Source of the DNA: Bacteroidota bacterium
GTDB taxonomy: Bacteria; Bacteroidota; Bacteroidia; Chitinophagales; BACL12
NCBI GenBank assembly: GCA_016706865.1
Contig: JADJIS010000001.1
Location: 496,001 to 560,000, forward strand
DNA: 64,000 nucleotides
Direction of reading: 5' to 3'
The first letter of the stretch is position 1; every line of letters begins with the position of its first letter. A model generated the notes under the pieces. It did no database searches. It was given only the letters and a program-made list of their open reading frames with translations, and had not been told where the DNA came from. Positions 1 to 10,300 of this stretch are shown one piece after another. A program made the translations under genes and the position numbers.

Positions 1-463
1 TGTTTAATGAAAACTCATAGATTTTGTGGTTTGCAAGCTGTAAGATATTGTAGTTTCTTAACCCAATGGCTATAATGTCAAAAGCCCAACCAATACCCTC
101 AACAGTATCTGGAATATATTTTAGTAAGTCAAAATAAGCTACAGTTTCCTTAATTTCATTATCGTAGTTGTCCTTAGGAGAGTAATTGATTAACAAATTT
201 TGCAGTCTGCCATCTTTGTCTGAAAGAATTGTAGCGTCCTGTTTTAGATGTTGGATGAAAAGAGCTTTTTTGTCTGAAAGAATTTCAAGTTTTCTAAAAG
301 TATATGCAGAACATGAGTATCCTTTGTCATTAAATGCTTTCTCAATTCCATATTGATTTTCAAAACTGTCTGAAACTACAAGCAAATCATTGTCGCTGTG
401 AATGTCAAAGTCTTTTCTTGCTCTTGAACCATAAAGAGCGGTTGAATTTATTTCTGCTTTCAT
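1..463 (-). CDS. Nucleotidyltransferase-domain protein (C-terminus cut by window edge)
   Basis: The protein starts at the ATG at 463-461 and runs off the left edge, so about 154 residues are visible. Near the N-terminus it has the polymerase-beta-type nucleotidyltransferase signature: GSRARKDFD followed by SDNDLLVV, that is the GS-x-A-R-x-D ... S-D-x-D-L pattern that binds nucleotide and metal. The rest of the visible part is helical and of no recognised family; it could be a HEPN-like or substrate-binding region. Its start overlaps the stop of the upstream channel-like gene as ATGA, so the two are very likely translationally coupled. Known relatives include MNT-type antitoxins, aminoglycoside nucleotidyltransferases and, more distantly, signalling nucleotide cyclases. 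The substrate cannot be told from sequence. Confidence 0.75.
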   Translation of the reverse strand, partial: MKAEINSTALYGSRARKDFDIHSDNDLLVVSDSFENQYGIEKAFNDKGYSCSAYTFRKLEILSDKKALFIQHLKQDATILSDKDGRLQNLLINYSPKDNYDNEIKETVAYFDLLKYIPDTVEGIGWAFDIIAIGLRNYNILQLANHKIYEFSLN

Positions 464-1344
464 TTTACTATTTTTTTAATAAGCATTGAGAGGAAAACAC
501 CAATGAAAATATAACCTATTACACTTTGTGAAATGGCCAATATAATTCCAAGGTCGCTTTGAGGAAACATTTCACCAGCACCTAACGAAGTTGTTGTATA
601 AAATGTGAAATATGCAACGTGAATAGGAGTATGTATTTCACTACACTGGAATAAGTCTGTTTTTATGGAATAATAGTCCCAAAGGAAATAGTTGATTAAC
701 CCCAAAAGAAGTAGAAATGTAAAATACGACAAGAAAAAAATCGAGAACCTAATCCCATAACCGATAAAATAATGAAGTTGTCGGGTGATTATTTTTCTTA
801 AAAAGTCATAGAAACCAATTTTGTCATTTTTATACTTTTGAATTAGATATTTTCTCTCCCAATTAAGAAAATAATATTCTGCTTCCCTTGCTAAAATTGG
901 CTGGTCATTGTCTTTGAGGTTGTCATAAATTCTTTGAAAGAGATGAACCGCGATGTTTGAATATTTACTGTCTGTTATTGCATTTTTGAAATTGTCTGGA
1001 TTGAGATAAGTATTTCTAACTTCAATCTTATGAGTATTTACATTTTCAAAACGACAGTCATGAAATTCGCAATCTTCTATTGTAGAACCAATGAATAAAC
1101 AGTCCTTAAAAACGCAATTAGTGAAAATCACATCTTTTATTAAGGTTTTAGAAAAACTCGCATTTGTAAATGTTTTCTTAAGAAACTTAATTTTCGGATG
1201 AGGACTGCCAGTTGCTGGTTGTAAGTCATTCGGCTGATAGAGAAAGTCTCTTAAACTGTCAGTTGTTCTTAATGAATTAAGGAAGTCCGCCTGAGCCGAA
1301 ATTACTATCGGTGTGTTGTTGAGTTTGAAAAAGTCGTTAAGCAT
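460..1344 (-). CDS. Pentapeptide-repeat protein with C-terminal two-TM ion-channel module
   Basis: 294 residues. Residues about 58-103 form pentapeptide repeats (runs such as FTNCVFKDCLF and CEFHDCRFENV), which fold into a beta-helix. Residues 200-222 are a membrane helix, 243-262 look like a pore loop and 264-288 are a second membrane helix, matching the two-TM potassium channel module (Ion_trans_2 family). The filter region reads TTTSLGAGE where canonical channels have T-x-TTVGYGD, so GYG is replaced by GAG and ion selectivity is uncertain. The gene overlaps the downstream nucleotidyltransferase gene by ATGA. A cytosolic sensor/scaffold joined to a membrane pore, coupled to a nucleotidyltransferase, resembles the layout of effector modules in defence systems, but that role is inference. 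Confidence 0.8.
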   Translation of the reverse strand: MLNDFFKLNNTPIVISAQADFLNSLRTTDSLRDFLYQPNDLQPATGSPHPKIKFLKKTFTNASFSKTLIKDVIFTNCVFKDCLFIGSTIEDCEFHDCRFENVNTHKIEVRNTYLNPDNFKNAITDSKYSNIAVHLFQRIYDNLKDNDQPILAREAEYYFLNWERKYLIQKYKNDKIGFYDFLRKIITRQLHYFIGYGIRFSIFFLSYFTFLLLLGLINYFLWDYYSIKTDLFQCSEIHTPIHVAYFTFYTTTSLGAGEMFPQSDLGIILAISQSVIGYIFIGVFLSMLIKKIVK

Positions 1345-1417
1345 TGTCCTGTCTATGTTAGTTCTGCTGTCATGAGTTTTCAGTCAAATGTTGAGGTTGT
1401 ACAGTCTTCAAAAGTTG

Positions 1418-1551
1418 CCGGTAACGTTCAGGGCTTTGCGAAGTGGCGGCATTCGAAGCGAAAGTTTTCATCATATCAGAAATTACCTTTGGAAAATAAA
1501 AGTTTCATGTTCGCGATTCCCACAGCCATTTTGCAAAGCTTTTGTTATAGG
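1418..1551. repeat. attC-like integron recombination fold
   Basis: A broken palindrome about 130 bp long. Outer arms are TAAC (1422-1425) and GTTA (1544-1547), preceded and followed by CC/GG, and inner arms are GCTTTGC (1433-1439) and GCAAAGC (1533-1539). The R''-L''...L'-R' spacing, with 7 bases between the left boxes and 4 between the right boxes and a variable middle, is what integron attC sites look like. The right box GTTATAG departs from the GTTRRRY consensus. It sits just upstream of the channel-nucleotidyltransferase pair. The only reading frames through it are short and look non-coding. Confidence 0.45.
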
Positions 1552-1601
1552 ATGTGCGACGGACGGGGATTTCTGTATTAGGATAATCAAAACCATTTAA
1601 T

Positions 1602-2501
1602 TTAATTAATAAATATTTTTTTCGCTGCAAATTTTTGCTGTCCCTTATAGATTTCTACAAAATAATAACCTTTTGGTTTGGCGCTCATAGGAATTACATT
1701 ATTCTTGCCTGACAAAATTCCTGAAGATATTTTAGCTCCTGATAAATTTAATATTTGAAACGAATAATTTTCAGAAATTTCCTGAAATTGTATGAAAACA
1801 TCGCTGTTAAATGAATAAATATTGACATTGAGGAGATTAATTTCCTCTAGGTTAACAGTTGACGTGTCTCCAATAGTGTCTCCTGCCAAAATACCGGTAT
1901 TGCAGTTTATTTCGTATGCATAATCTTTAATTATTAGTGTTCTACCATTGTCTTTAATATCACATCTAATCCAACCATAATGCAAACAATCAGAAGTGTC
2001 TATAAAACGAACACCTAAAAAATGATCCAAAACTTCAGGGTACCAGATGCCGCCTTTTGGAAAATAATCGCCATCAGTTTGAATATACCGGTAGGCCATT
2101 GTTTGGTATCCATTATTATGAAAAGTTAAAACCTCGTTAATTAAATCGCTTTCATTTAAAGCGAACGGGAAGTAAACTGTAAAACCTCCATATGAAGGAC
2201 TAATAACATGTGTCAGGGCTGCAATTTCATTGTTTGGAGATTGGGGTCCTGCATAAATAGCTTCAAAATGTGAGCTGTAATATGAATAGAAAGTTGAAAA
2301 ATCGAATGATCTATTTAAAAAACCAAAGTCGGGAACTCCATCATTATTCATGTCTATACCCGCAGATTCCCAATTATTGTCCAACTCAAGATCTGGATCA
2401 ATATTAGTATATATAGCCTGCCCCCTAACATTTTGATGTAATGCCAGGAAACACGCTGATATAGCTGAATATTGAATTAGATTAAATTTTGATGAATTCA
2501 T
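1602..2501 (-). CDS. Secreted protein with T9SS C-terminal sorting domain
   Basis: 299 residues with an N-terminal hydrophobic signal segment ending near NVRGQA. The body carries DMNNDGVPDFGF, an Asp-rich calcium-loop-like motif, and a beta-rich domain that I do not recognise. The last about 75 residues have the shape of a type A T9SS sorting domain (beta strands, a KGYYFVEI strand and a terminal KKIFIN), so the protein is probably exported to the outer membrane and anchored or released by T9SS. Its ATG directly follows the TAA of the upstream glycoside hydrolase-like gene, so they form an operon. Function is unknown; a role as a partner of that enzyme is inference. Confidence 0.75.
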   Translation of the reverse strand: MNSSKFNLIQYSAISACFLALHQNVRGQAIYTNIDPDLELDNNWESAGIDMNNDGVPDFGFLNRSFDFSTFYSYYSSHFEAIYAGPQSPNNEIAALTHVISPSYGGFTVYFPFALNESDLINEVLTFHNNGYQTMAYRYIQTDGDYFPKGGIWYPEVLDHFLGVRFIDTSDCLHYGWIRCDIKDNGRTLIIKDYAYEINCNTGILAGDTIGDTSTVNLEEINLLNVNIYSFNSDVFIQFQEISENYSFQILNLSGAKISSGILSGKNNVIPMSAKPKGYYFVEIYKGQQKFAAKKIFIN

Positions 2502-5030
2502 TTATTGTTTTACAAATTGTTTAACTATAGTATTTCCGTCATCAAATTTAATCAAAATTTGGTAAACTCCATTTGGAAATTTAGAAATATCTACTATGCC
2601 GTTATTATCCAACTTTCCACTTAAACAATCCTCCCCTAATAAATTGGTTACCTCAATTGTTAGGGATCCTTCAATTTTGCAATCCGTTTGTAAACATTTA
2701 GCTTGCAGGTTAATAAAATCATTAGCCGGATTCGGATAAATATTTACATCATACATTGCAGAACCAGCCAAACGTCCCGGTGGATAATATGCTCCAATTG
2801 GAATCTTAATATACCCGAAAGAATAAGGTGGAACAATAATACATTTTAAAGGGTCGCCACTTCCGGGACAATTTGGAATATTTAAAAAAGTATCCACCTG
2901 AATTAATTCAATTGGAAAGTCATAATTATATGGATTTTTATAACATTCATTTAATTTGTATATAGTATTTTTTCCTTGTCCTGAAGTAGAATAAGGTTTT
3001 GAGGCTTTTAAGCAATAAATTGTTGCAGTATCAGTAATAATTAAAGTTCCACCTGGAAATAACCCGGTAGTTCCCCCTGTGTTCAAATTAAATTGCTGTG
3101 TTGTATCTCTTTGATTTGAATAGTAGACGTAAATATTTGCCTTTTCCGTGTCAATAAAAACGGTTGGTTGCACATTTACACTAGCCACATAAATGCCGAA
3201 ATTGCTTTGAAGAATTTTCAGATTTTTTTTCGTGATCTCACTTTGGAGTTCAAAAACAAAATGTGTGGTGCGCTTCATTAAATAGTTGCGCCCGTCCGGA
3301 TTTGAATCAACATTATATGTATATGGCAGGGTATCCATACCCAGAAAAGCAAGTTCATGTTGACGTGCAGGTGAAATAGTTGCATTAGTTCCTCCTCCTC
3401 CATAATTATGAAAAGTCGAATAAGTATGAAAACCTGCTCTGTAATTTGGATTATTGTTCAATTTAATATCTTTCAGGAACCATTCAAAGATGATAAATCC
3501 GTGCATAAAACCGTGCGAAAATGCTCCGATTCTATTAAGTTGACCTTCACGATAATTACCTTGATCTTTAAAATTCCATTCCGTAATAATTAAATCTTTT
3601 TTGGACAAGGAATCAAGGTCAAAATTTAATACAGAATTATGAACATCATAAGATTCCAGGTATCTTGTTCTGATAAACGTTCTGAAATTAATTCCGATGT
3701 CATCAAATGTGTCTTCGAGCCTTGCATCGTAATTCTCAAACACCCAAAGATCATTATTGGGATTCATATCATCGTTTAAACAGGCGTAACTGGAATCAAG
3801 CAGCATTAAAGGAATCGAATCCCAATTGTGTCCATCGTAATAGGGATGCAGGATAACTGCATCAAATGCATATCGATATTTATTTATTAATCCGGTTATT
3901 GGTTCCTTAATACTATATTTCAGTCGTAGATGATTATTCCAATCCTCATCTGAGCGGGTGCCAATGCCTGCAGGTCCAGCGTCGCGTAATGCATAAATGG
4001 ATTCATGCAGGTTTTCTGCTGGAATCGAAACTTTGCTGGTAAATTCAGGATTATTTTTAAATGTGCCTATAAAATCATGGTCATTCCAAACAGAATCACC
4101 AACTACATATATGTCTAATGAATCATTATTTATTCCATTGATAAATTGCCAGTAGTCTTCAAACGTATGCCAGACCATCATTAGTCTGGTGTAATCAAAA
4201 TAGGGTTCATTTCCCATTTCTACGTATGCAACCGTCAGATCATGTATGGGATTATCTCTTAAATATTCGATTATTTCTCTTGTTTCAGTCGCCGTGTTGC
4301 TGAAAATATTCAAACAATAAATTACCTTGACGTTATGCCCTTCATTTTCAGTTTCAATTTTTTTAACCAAAGTAATAAAGTCGTCAATATATCGATGTGA
4401 AGAATCTAATAAATTTTGCTCCACCCAACTTTCATAAAAATTTAAATATTCATCAACATACCCAGGGTCTATCCAGGTAATTAGCGAATCCTCCTTATCG
4501 GCATCATCTAATATGTCTGGCAAAGTCGGGTTATTGGTGATACTATCTGTTACATCATAAAATTTTGCAATTTTTTCAATATCGTATCCATAACCAGGCC
4601 CTTGCATCACATCCATAAATTTGCAGTCAGCGCCACCCGGAAACCGCAATGTTTCAGGTTTTAAATCGCTTAACCATTGCCATTGGTCAATACTGCTAGT
4701 GTCGTTGGGCATTATTTTCCGCCCAAAAATCCCAGCTGTATTAAACCCATAAAGGCCTTTGTTAACAGGTTTCATTATTGACCCAAGGCTAACATTAATA
4801 ACAGAATCATGAAGTCCAAGTCTAAAGTCTTCGGTATTTATTGTATCTGTAAGATTGTCTCCATAAAACCAAACTGTATCCATTCCGTCGGTATTTGTAT
4901 CTACAATAATTCCGGTTGTATCAAATTCTTCTTCGGGGTAATATTGTGCTTTTGATTGGGAAATATTAATCATTATTAAAATAGTAAGTATAGTAGTTCG
5001 CAAAAGCGACGCAGTAAAAATGTTTTTCAT
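2502..5030 (-). CDS. Clan GH-A-like glycoside hydrolase with T9SS sorting domain
   Basis: 842 residues when started at 5030, where MKNIFTASLLRTTILTILIM gives a proper signal peptide; an upstream in-frame extension of 14 residues lacks this logic. Motifs typical of TIM-barrel retaining hydrolases of clan GH-A are visible: ETLRFPGGA early in the barrel, VEMGNEPYF (candidate acid/base Glu after Asn) and IITEWNFKD (candidate nucleophile Glu). LRFPGG is shared with families such as GH39, GH51 and GH79, so an arabinofuranosidase, glucuronidase or xylan-type activity is possible, but the family is not fixed. The C-terminus has the T9SS signature VNIYPNPANDF followed by a type A sorting domain ending IVKQFVKQ. 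It is followed without gap by another T9SS cargo gene. Confidence 0.75.
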   Translation of the reverse strand: MKNIFTASLLRTTILTILIMINISQSKAQYYPEEEFDTTGIIVDTNTDGMDTVWFYGDNLTDTINTEDFRLGLHDSVINVSLGSIMKPVNKGLYGFNTAGIFGRKIMPNDTSSIDQWQWLSDLKPETLRFPGGADCKFMDVMQGPGYGYDIEKIAKFYDVTDSITNNPTLPDILDDADKEDSLITWIDPGYVDEYLNFYESWVEQNLLDSSHRYIDDFITLVKKIETENEGHNVKVIYCLNIFSNTATETREIIEYLRDNPIHDLTVAYVEMGNEPYFDYTRLMMVWHTFEDYWQFINGINNDSLDIYVVGDSVWNDHDFIGTFKNNPEFTSKVSIPAENLHESIYALRDAGPAGIGTRSDEDWNNHLRLKYSIKEPITGLINKYRYAFDAVILHPYYDGHNWDSIPLMLLDSSYACLNDDMNPNNDLWVFENYDARLEDTFDDIGINFRTFIRTRYLESYDVHNSVLNFDLDSLSKKDLIITEWNFKDQGNYREGQLNRIGAFSHGFMHGFIIFEWFLKDIKLNNNPNYRAGFHTYSTFHNYGGGGTNATISPARQHELAFLGMDTLPYTYNVDSNPDGRNYLMKRTTHFVFELQSEITKKNLKILQSNFGIYVASVNVQPTVFIDTEKANIYVYYSNQRDTTQQFNLNTGGTTGLFPGGTLIITDTATIYCLKASKPYSTSGQGKNTIYKLNECYKNPYNYDFPIELIQVDTFLNIPNCPGSGDPLKCIIVPPYSFGYIKIPIGAYYPPGRLAGSAMYDVNIYPNPANDFINLQAKCLQTDCKIEGSLTIEVTNLLGEDCLSGKLDNNGIVDISKFPNGVYQILIKFDDGNTIVKQFVKQ

Positions 5031-5435
5031 AAAAATTGGGTTAAATGTGAGATTAAACGTGTCTGTAAGCAAATTGAAAAAAAAGCATCAGTCCGAGTCA
5101 GTTAGGAACTGTCGAAGTCAAAGGTTTTCTTATAATGAAGCGATGATAAATATTGCATGAGCATATCCTATAACTTATTTATTGGAGAAGTTTTCCCGTC
5201 TCAACCCGCTTATACACTCTTACACACCTAAAATTACAACCCCTCCCCATCCTCACCAACCTTTTGCAAATCTTTCATCATATTCACTATTTATAGTGAA
5301 TCATTTTGCAATTTTTTCATCAAAACCCCTCCTTTTCTGCATTTTTTTCATGCCAAATTTCACGCTATATCCAAAAACGCCCTTCACAACCCCTTGAAAT
5401 TCATCCATTTACCAAATCGATTTTTCTTCTTTTTA

Positions 5436-5554
5436 AACCTCACAGGTTTTCAAAACCTGTGAGGTTCTCGACCGTTATTTCCAAAACCTGTGAGGTTTTC
5501 ACGTGATCAAAACCTGTGAGGTTGTCGCGTTATCATATCAAAACCTGTGAGGTT
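5436..5554. repeat. Cluster of five AAAACCTGTGAGGTT repeats
   Basis: The 15-mer AAAACCTGTGAGGTT occurs at 5452-5466, 5483-5497, 5509-5523 and 5540-5554, and inverted at 5436-5450. The first inverted/direct pair makes a 31-bp perfect palindrome. Start-to-start distances are 31, 26 and 31 bp. The cluster lies upstream of the giant surface-protein operon. The motif also reads like a dispersed repeat known informally from many Bacteroidota genomes, so it may be unrelated to control of the operon. In the rest of the gap 5031-5638 I see only a pyrimidine-rich stretch and a promoter-like CAATTTTG about 20 bases before the next gene. Confidence 0.8.
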
Positions 5555-5638
5555 CACACTTGTTCTCCATCCTCCCCTCATTGTGGTATTCCTCACCCCG
5601 CCATTTCCCTGCAATTTTGAGCAATTAAAATAAAACAC

Positions 5639-7375
5639 ATGACCCTTTACCGGAAAATTTGTTTGTGCTTGTTGATCGTTTTGGCGGCGGATCTCACTTT
5701 AAGGGCCGAAAACCCTGATTCAACAGCCGTTGAGGAGGCTAAACCTGCTGTGGATAGCGTGCAGAACAAATCGCTGGGAGCGGGGATCAACGGTGGATTA
5801 CAGCTGAGCAATGTGTTCTATTTTACTTCATTGGATAGTGCTTATCGCAGTCCCTTTTCTTATGTGCTGGCCGGAAATTTTAATCTTACATGGAAGAATA
5901 TTTCTTTGCCTTTCAGTTTTGTGTTGAGCGAACAGGAAAGAAGTTTTCGCCAACCTTTTAATCAGTTTGGGGCAAGTCCGAAATACAAATGGATAACCGT
6001 GCATGCAGGGTATAGAAATATTACCTTCTCCCCTTATACCTTGGCGGGCCATTCATTTTTAGGAGGTGGCGTAGAATTAAATCCGGGCAAATTTCGATTC
6101 GGTGCCGTGTATGGCAGATTTATTAAAGCAGTGCGCGCCGATTCTGTTTTGGTTTTACCTGGGCAATCGGCATACGATAGATATGCATTGTCAATTAAAT
6201 TGGGAGTTGGAAGACCAACAAATTATTTTGATCTCATTTATTTAAAAGGATGGGACGATCCGAACAGAATTCTGGTTCCTTCCGATACAAATATTGCGCG
6301 GCCGGCTGCAAATACAGTATTAGGTTTTACATTATATCAGCAAATAGCTAAAAGATTTTTATTAAAAATAAATACTGCGGCAAGTGTTTATACTAACGAT
6401 ATAAACGGAGAAGTAGAAGAAATAAATGATAAATTATTAACTGATGTTGTAAATGCCTTCGATGTAAATGCAACCACGCAATTTCAATATGCCATGGATG
6501 CTTCCTTAGGATATTCTTCTTCCCTTTTTGGATTGGGAGTTGTCTATAAACGTGTTTCTCCTGACTATAAATCCATGGGAATATATTTTGTTACCAATGA
6601 TATTGAACAATATACCATTGCCCCTTCCTTAAATTTATGGAAAAGAAAAATAAATCTTTCGGGAAGCATAGGATTCGAACACGATAATCTCGCCAACAAC
6701 AGATCATATCAAACCAAACGCGTAATTGGTTCGGCAATTATTAATATTAATCCGAGTCCGATGTTTGGCATTTCGGGAAATTATTATAATTATAGTGTTG
6801 GACAAGTGCAAGGCATTCGCCAATTAAACGATACCATTCGTCTTGCACAAATAAATCGCGGAATTACGGTTACCCCACGTGTGATACTCGGCAAAAACAA
6901 ATTGCGCCATATCATACTTTTAACTTACGACACACGCAATCTAGATGATCAGAATATTTATACCGAATCGTACACCGAATATGTAACTACCACGCAATTT
7001 CTCAATTATTCTCTATCTCATACCGAAGATGCCTGGAGTATTTCCATGAGTGTAAATAACAATACTATCAAAAGCGAATTATTTACCACAGGTTATAAAG
7101 GAGCTAGCCTTGGGACATCAAAAAGTTTTTTAAAGAACACTTTGAGTGCAGGTGTAACAGCAGGTTATAATATTATCACGCAGGATGAAATAAAAGGAAA
7201 TAATCTTCTCACTTACAATGCAAATTTGAGTTATCGTTTCTTTAAAAATCATATTTTAAGTGTATTCGGATATAGCAATAATTATACAAGTGCTATCGCA
7301 ACAGCACCATCTTATACCGATTATACATTCAGAGTTCAATATCAATATTTATTTTCTAAAAAGTCAGTAATATGA
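5639..7375 (+). CDS. Outer-membrane beta-barrel-like protein, first gene of the giant surface-protein operon
   Basis: 578 residues with a signal peptide (LCLLIVLAADLTLRA) and no T9SS sorting domain. After a short linker the protein is a long series of alternating-polarity beta strands with Tyr/Phe ends (for example YKWITVHAGYRNITFSPYT and the final YTFRVQYQYLF), the pattern of an outer-membrane barrel. No enzyme motif is seen. Its stop overlaps the start of the 2596-residue protein as ATGA, so both are made together; the barrel may anchor or export the giant protein. The family is not recognised by name. Confidence 0.7.
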   Translation: MTLYRKICLCLLIVLAADLTLRAENPDSTAVEEAKPAVDSVQNKSLGAGINGGLQLSNVFYFTSLDSAYRSPFSYVLAGNFNLTWKNISLPFSFVLSEQERSFRQPFNQFGASPKYKWITVHAGYRNITFSPYTLAGHSFLGGGVELNPGKFRFGAVYGRFIKAVRADSVLVLPGQSAYDRYALSIKLGVGRPTNYFDLIYLKGWDDPNRILVPSDTNIARPAANTVLGFTLYQQIAKRFLLKINTAASVYTNDINGEVEEINDKLLTDVVNAFDVNATTQFQYAMDASLGYSSSLFGLGVVYKRVSPDYKSMGIYFVTNDIEQYTIAPSLNLWKRKINLSGSIGFEHDNLANNRSYQTKRVIGSAIININPSPMFGISGNYYNYSVGQVQGIRQLNDTIRLAQINRGITVTPRVILGKNKLRHIILLTYDTRNLDDQNIYTESYTEYVTTTQFLNYSLSHTEDAWSISMSVNNNTIKSELFTTGYKGASLGTSKSFLKNTLSAGVTAGYNIITQDEIKGNNLLTYNANLSYRFFKNHILSVFGYSNNYTSAIATAPSYTDYTFRVQYQYLFSKKSVI

Positions 7376-10300
7376 AAACAACATCTATGTTGAAATATTT
7401 ATTTTTGTTTTTTGTATTGATAAATACAAGATTATTTGCACAATCGCCACTTATCGTGAATATGCAGGTTATGCCACCGTATTCGCCGGTTATTGCAGAC
7501 TATCTGACCTTTGATGCAAATTCCATCATCACCATTACCAATACATCAAATGTAAATTACGATATTAAGTTGGCTGTACATATTACCGGTGATAATGGAA
7601 TAGAAGCTTATACCAATCCCGGATTTTTGCCTTCGCTCCCAATAAATATTCCACCCTTTGCAACAAGAACAATTTATGGAAGCGAATTACAAAGTTATAA
7701 TGATGTTGGATATACCATAGTAGGTGCTGATGCTCAAGCAATTATAATTTCCGGAATTATTCCTGACGGATTTTATACCTTATGCGTGCAGGCACAAGAT
7801 TATTTTACCGAAGCAGAATTATCTGCCGATGCACCTTCGGGATGTATTCCTATTTATATACGTTACCTCGATGCACCATATTTATTGTCACCTATTTGCG
7901 GCGATTCTGTAAGTCAAACATTTCCACAAACAGTAGTATTTAATTGGATAACTCCTCCGGGTGCACCCGTTTCCACACAATATGATTTTAAATTAATTGA
8001 AGTAATTCCCTTCGATAGAAATCCTTACGATGCAATGGCTGCATCCACCACTCCGGTTTTTTATCAAACCACCACCAATTTACCCTTATTGGTATATGGT
8101 CCGGGACAACCACCTTTAGAAACCGGTCATACTTATGCATGGCAGGTAACTGCATTTAATGCAACAAATCCCACCTATTTTCAAAACGATGGAAAAAGCG
8201 AGGTTTGTGCTTTTACTTATAAACAAACAATAATAAATTATATAAGTGACACCGGAACTTTTGTAATTAATTTACATAGTGATACCGTTCGTATTAACGG
8301 AAATCTGCAATATTATTACGCGAGCGAACCGGATGCAGAGGGAACAAATACCAATATTAATTCCACGGCATCAGCAACTAATTATCCCTTCAAAAATGAA
8401 CCCTTGCGTCTTATTACTAAATACATGTTAAAATATAATGGAGGTGCTGATTCCATTTATTTACCCTACAACACCGAAGGATTATCACAAACGGATAATG
8501 ATGATGTAATAGCGAATACCACCAGTTCGGCAAATGGAGATTTTTCATTTTATTTTATGACAAATAATTTGCCTGAATTGGGATTGGTGCAAAGTGGTGT
8601 TACCGTTACAATTCCCGATGCTAATTTAATTGATCATTATTTTAATAATGCAGGCGCAGGATCCGGTGGTGATTATGATTTTGATCTTGGTGACTTTGGA
8701 TTTATTGATGGATTCGGAAGCGAACCCGAAGGAGGATATACTTTTGAAACAGCTGATGATAAAGATTATGTAATTGACAATGATTTTGATTTTGGAAATT
8801 ATTTAAATCTCAACAAAAACCTTAGAACTACTCCCGAACTAGATTTAGGAAAGGGTAATACACTGGAATTAGGCAAAGGCAATACACTAGATCTGGGTGG
8901 AACAACCAATGTTGTAAATTATAGTGGTGGAGGAGATGGATCAGATCCGATATCCGGAACTTTTACCGGTGATCTTTATCGGGTTTTACAAGTGTATGTA
9001 AATAATCCGTATTACTGTCAGCCGGATAATAGTTTTAGAAATATTGCCGATTCTACATCAACCTATGTCGGTGCCGTTAGATCAAGGGTTCGCGATTATG
9101 TTTTAAATGTAGATATCAATACCATTCACAATGAGAACGGAGTAAGTAATTATTCAAATACGAGTGGTGGAACTACGATTCCCATTTCCGACGACCTCGC
9201 TGCTAATGATAAAACAGGTGGAAAATATACCATGGATCTTGGTGGAGGATTTGATGCGGATTATTTTGTAAACGAAAATGAATATTTTTATTTTGAAGAT
9301 GAAGACGACGACAAAGTATTCGAAAGTCAACTACCTTGGGATTTTGAAATTGATCAAACAGATGAGTCGATTTCACAATTGAACGGAGGCCTCTATCGAT
9401 ATTCCATCTATCGCGAAATAACCCCCACAGAACTTCCGAATAATGAAGGAATGAATTTAGATGGTGGATATGGAGCAATTTACGATGTGGAAAGTGGTGA
9501 TATGATCAAAGATCTTGGTGAAATTGGGGTTCTGGGTGCAAAAGATTATGGTGCTGGCCGAACATTAATTTCAAGGGTGGAATCCTCTACAGGACACGCC
9601 TCTTTTAATAAATTAATTAAAAGTCTTGATGATGATGATTATTATATATTAGTAATAGAACCTGTTGACAATATTTATTTGAGTCCGGCAGTAGAAATTC
9701 AATTCAGATACGAATATAATAATTATAACAAAGAAGATAAAGCAGTGTATAGCTCTCAATTTACTACTCTGGAAGTAGATCTTGACGACACAGAAAATAC
9801 GACACTAAGTGGAACTGCTGTAGTAACAGGTATTATTAATTATAAATTCGACGATCCAAATATTGCAGAGGTATTCCCATTAAAAAATGTGGATGTTACA
9901 TTACAAAGACTGCAGTATGTTATAACAGAAGACGGACAAAAAGTATATTCCCGCGATCGCATCGATTTAATTACCGTAACAACTGATGCACAAGGAAAAT
10001 ATTTATTTAATTATACCGACACCGCAGCATATGGATTAATAGCTATGGAAGGCATGATCTTCGGAGAAGATAATTGTTCCATTGATATTCCGGATGAAGA
10101 AAATATGGATTTTCCAGGCATGGATGAAATGTTGCCCGGATATGAGAATATCAACCCCGGTTTCGAAAATATTAACCCCGGCATTGAAAATATTAACCCC
10201 GGTGGAAATTTTAATTTGAACATCAATAAAGAATTGAATTATGCTCCGGAAGATGATATTATTGATATTTCTCTTCCAACGGCATATGGCAAATCAATGC

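Noticed and set aside
1372..1600. Two short plus-strand reading frames through the attC-like fold
   Set aside because: They start inside the inverted repeat, overlap each other in different frames and show no protein-like composition.
5436..5554. CRISPR array
   Set aside because: Repeats are 15 bp with 11-16 bp gaps, one copy is inverted, and no cas gene is nearby.
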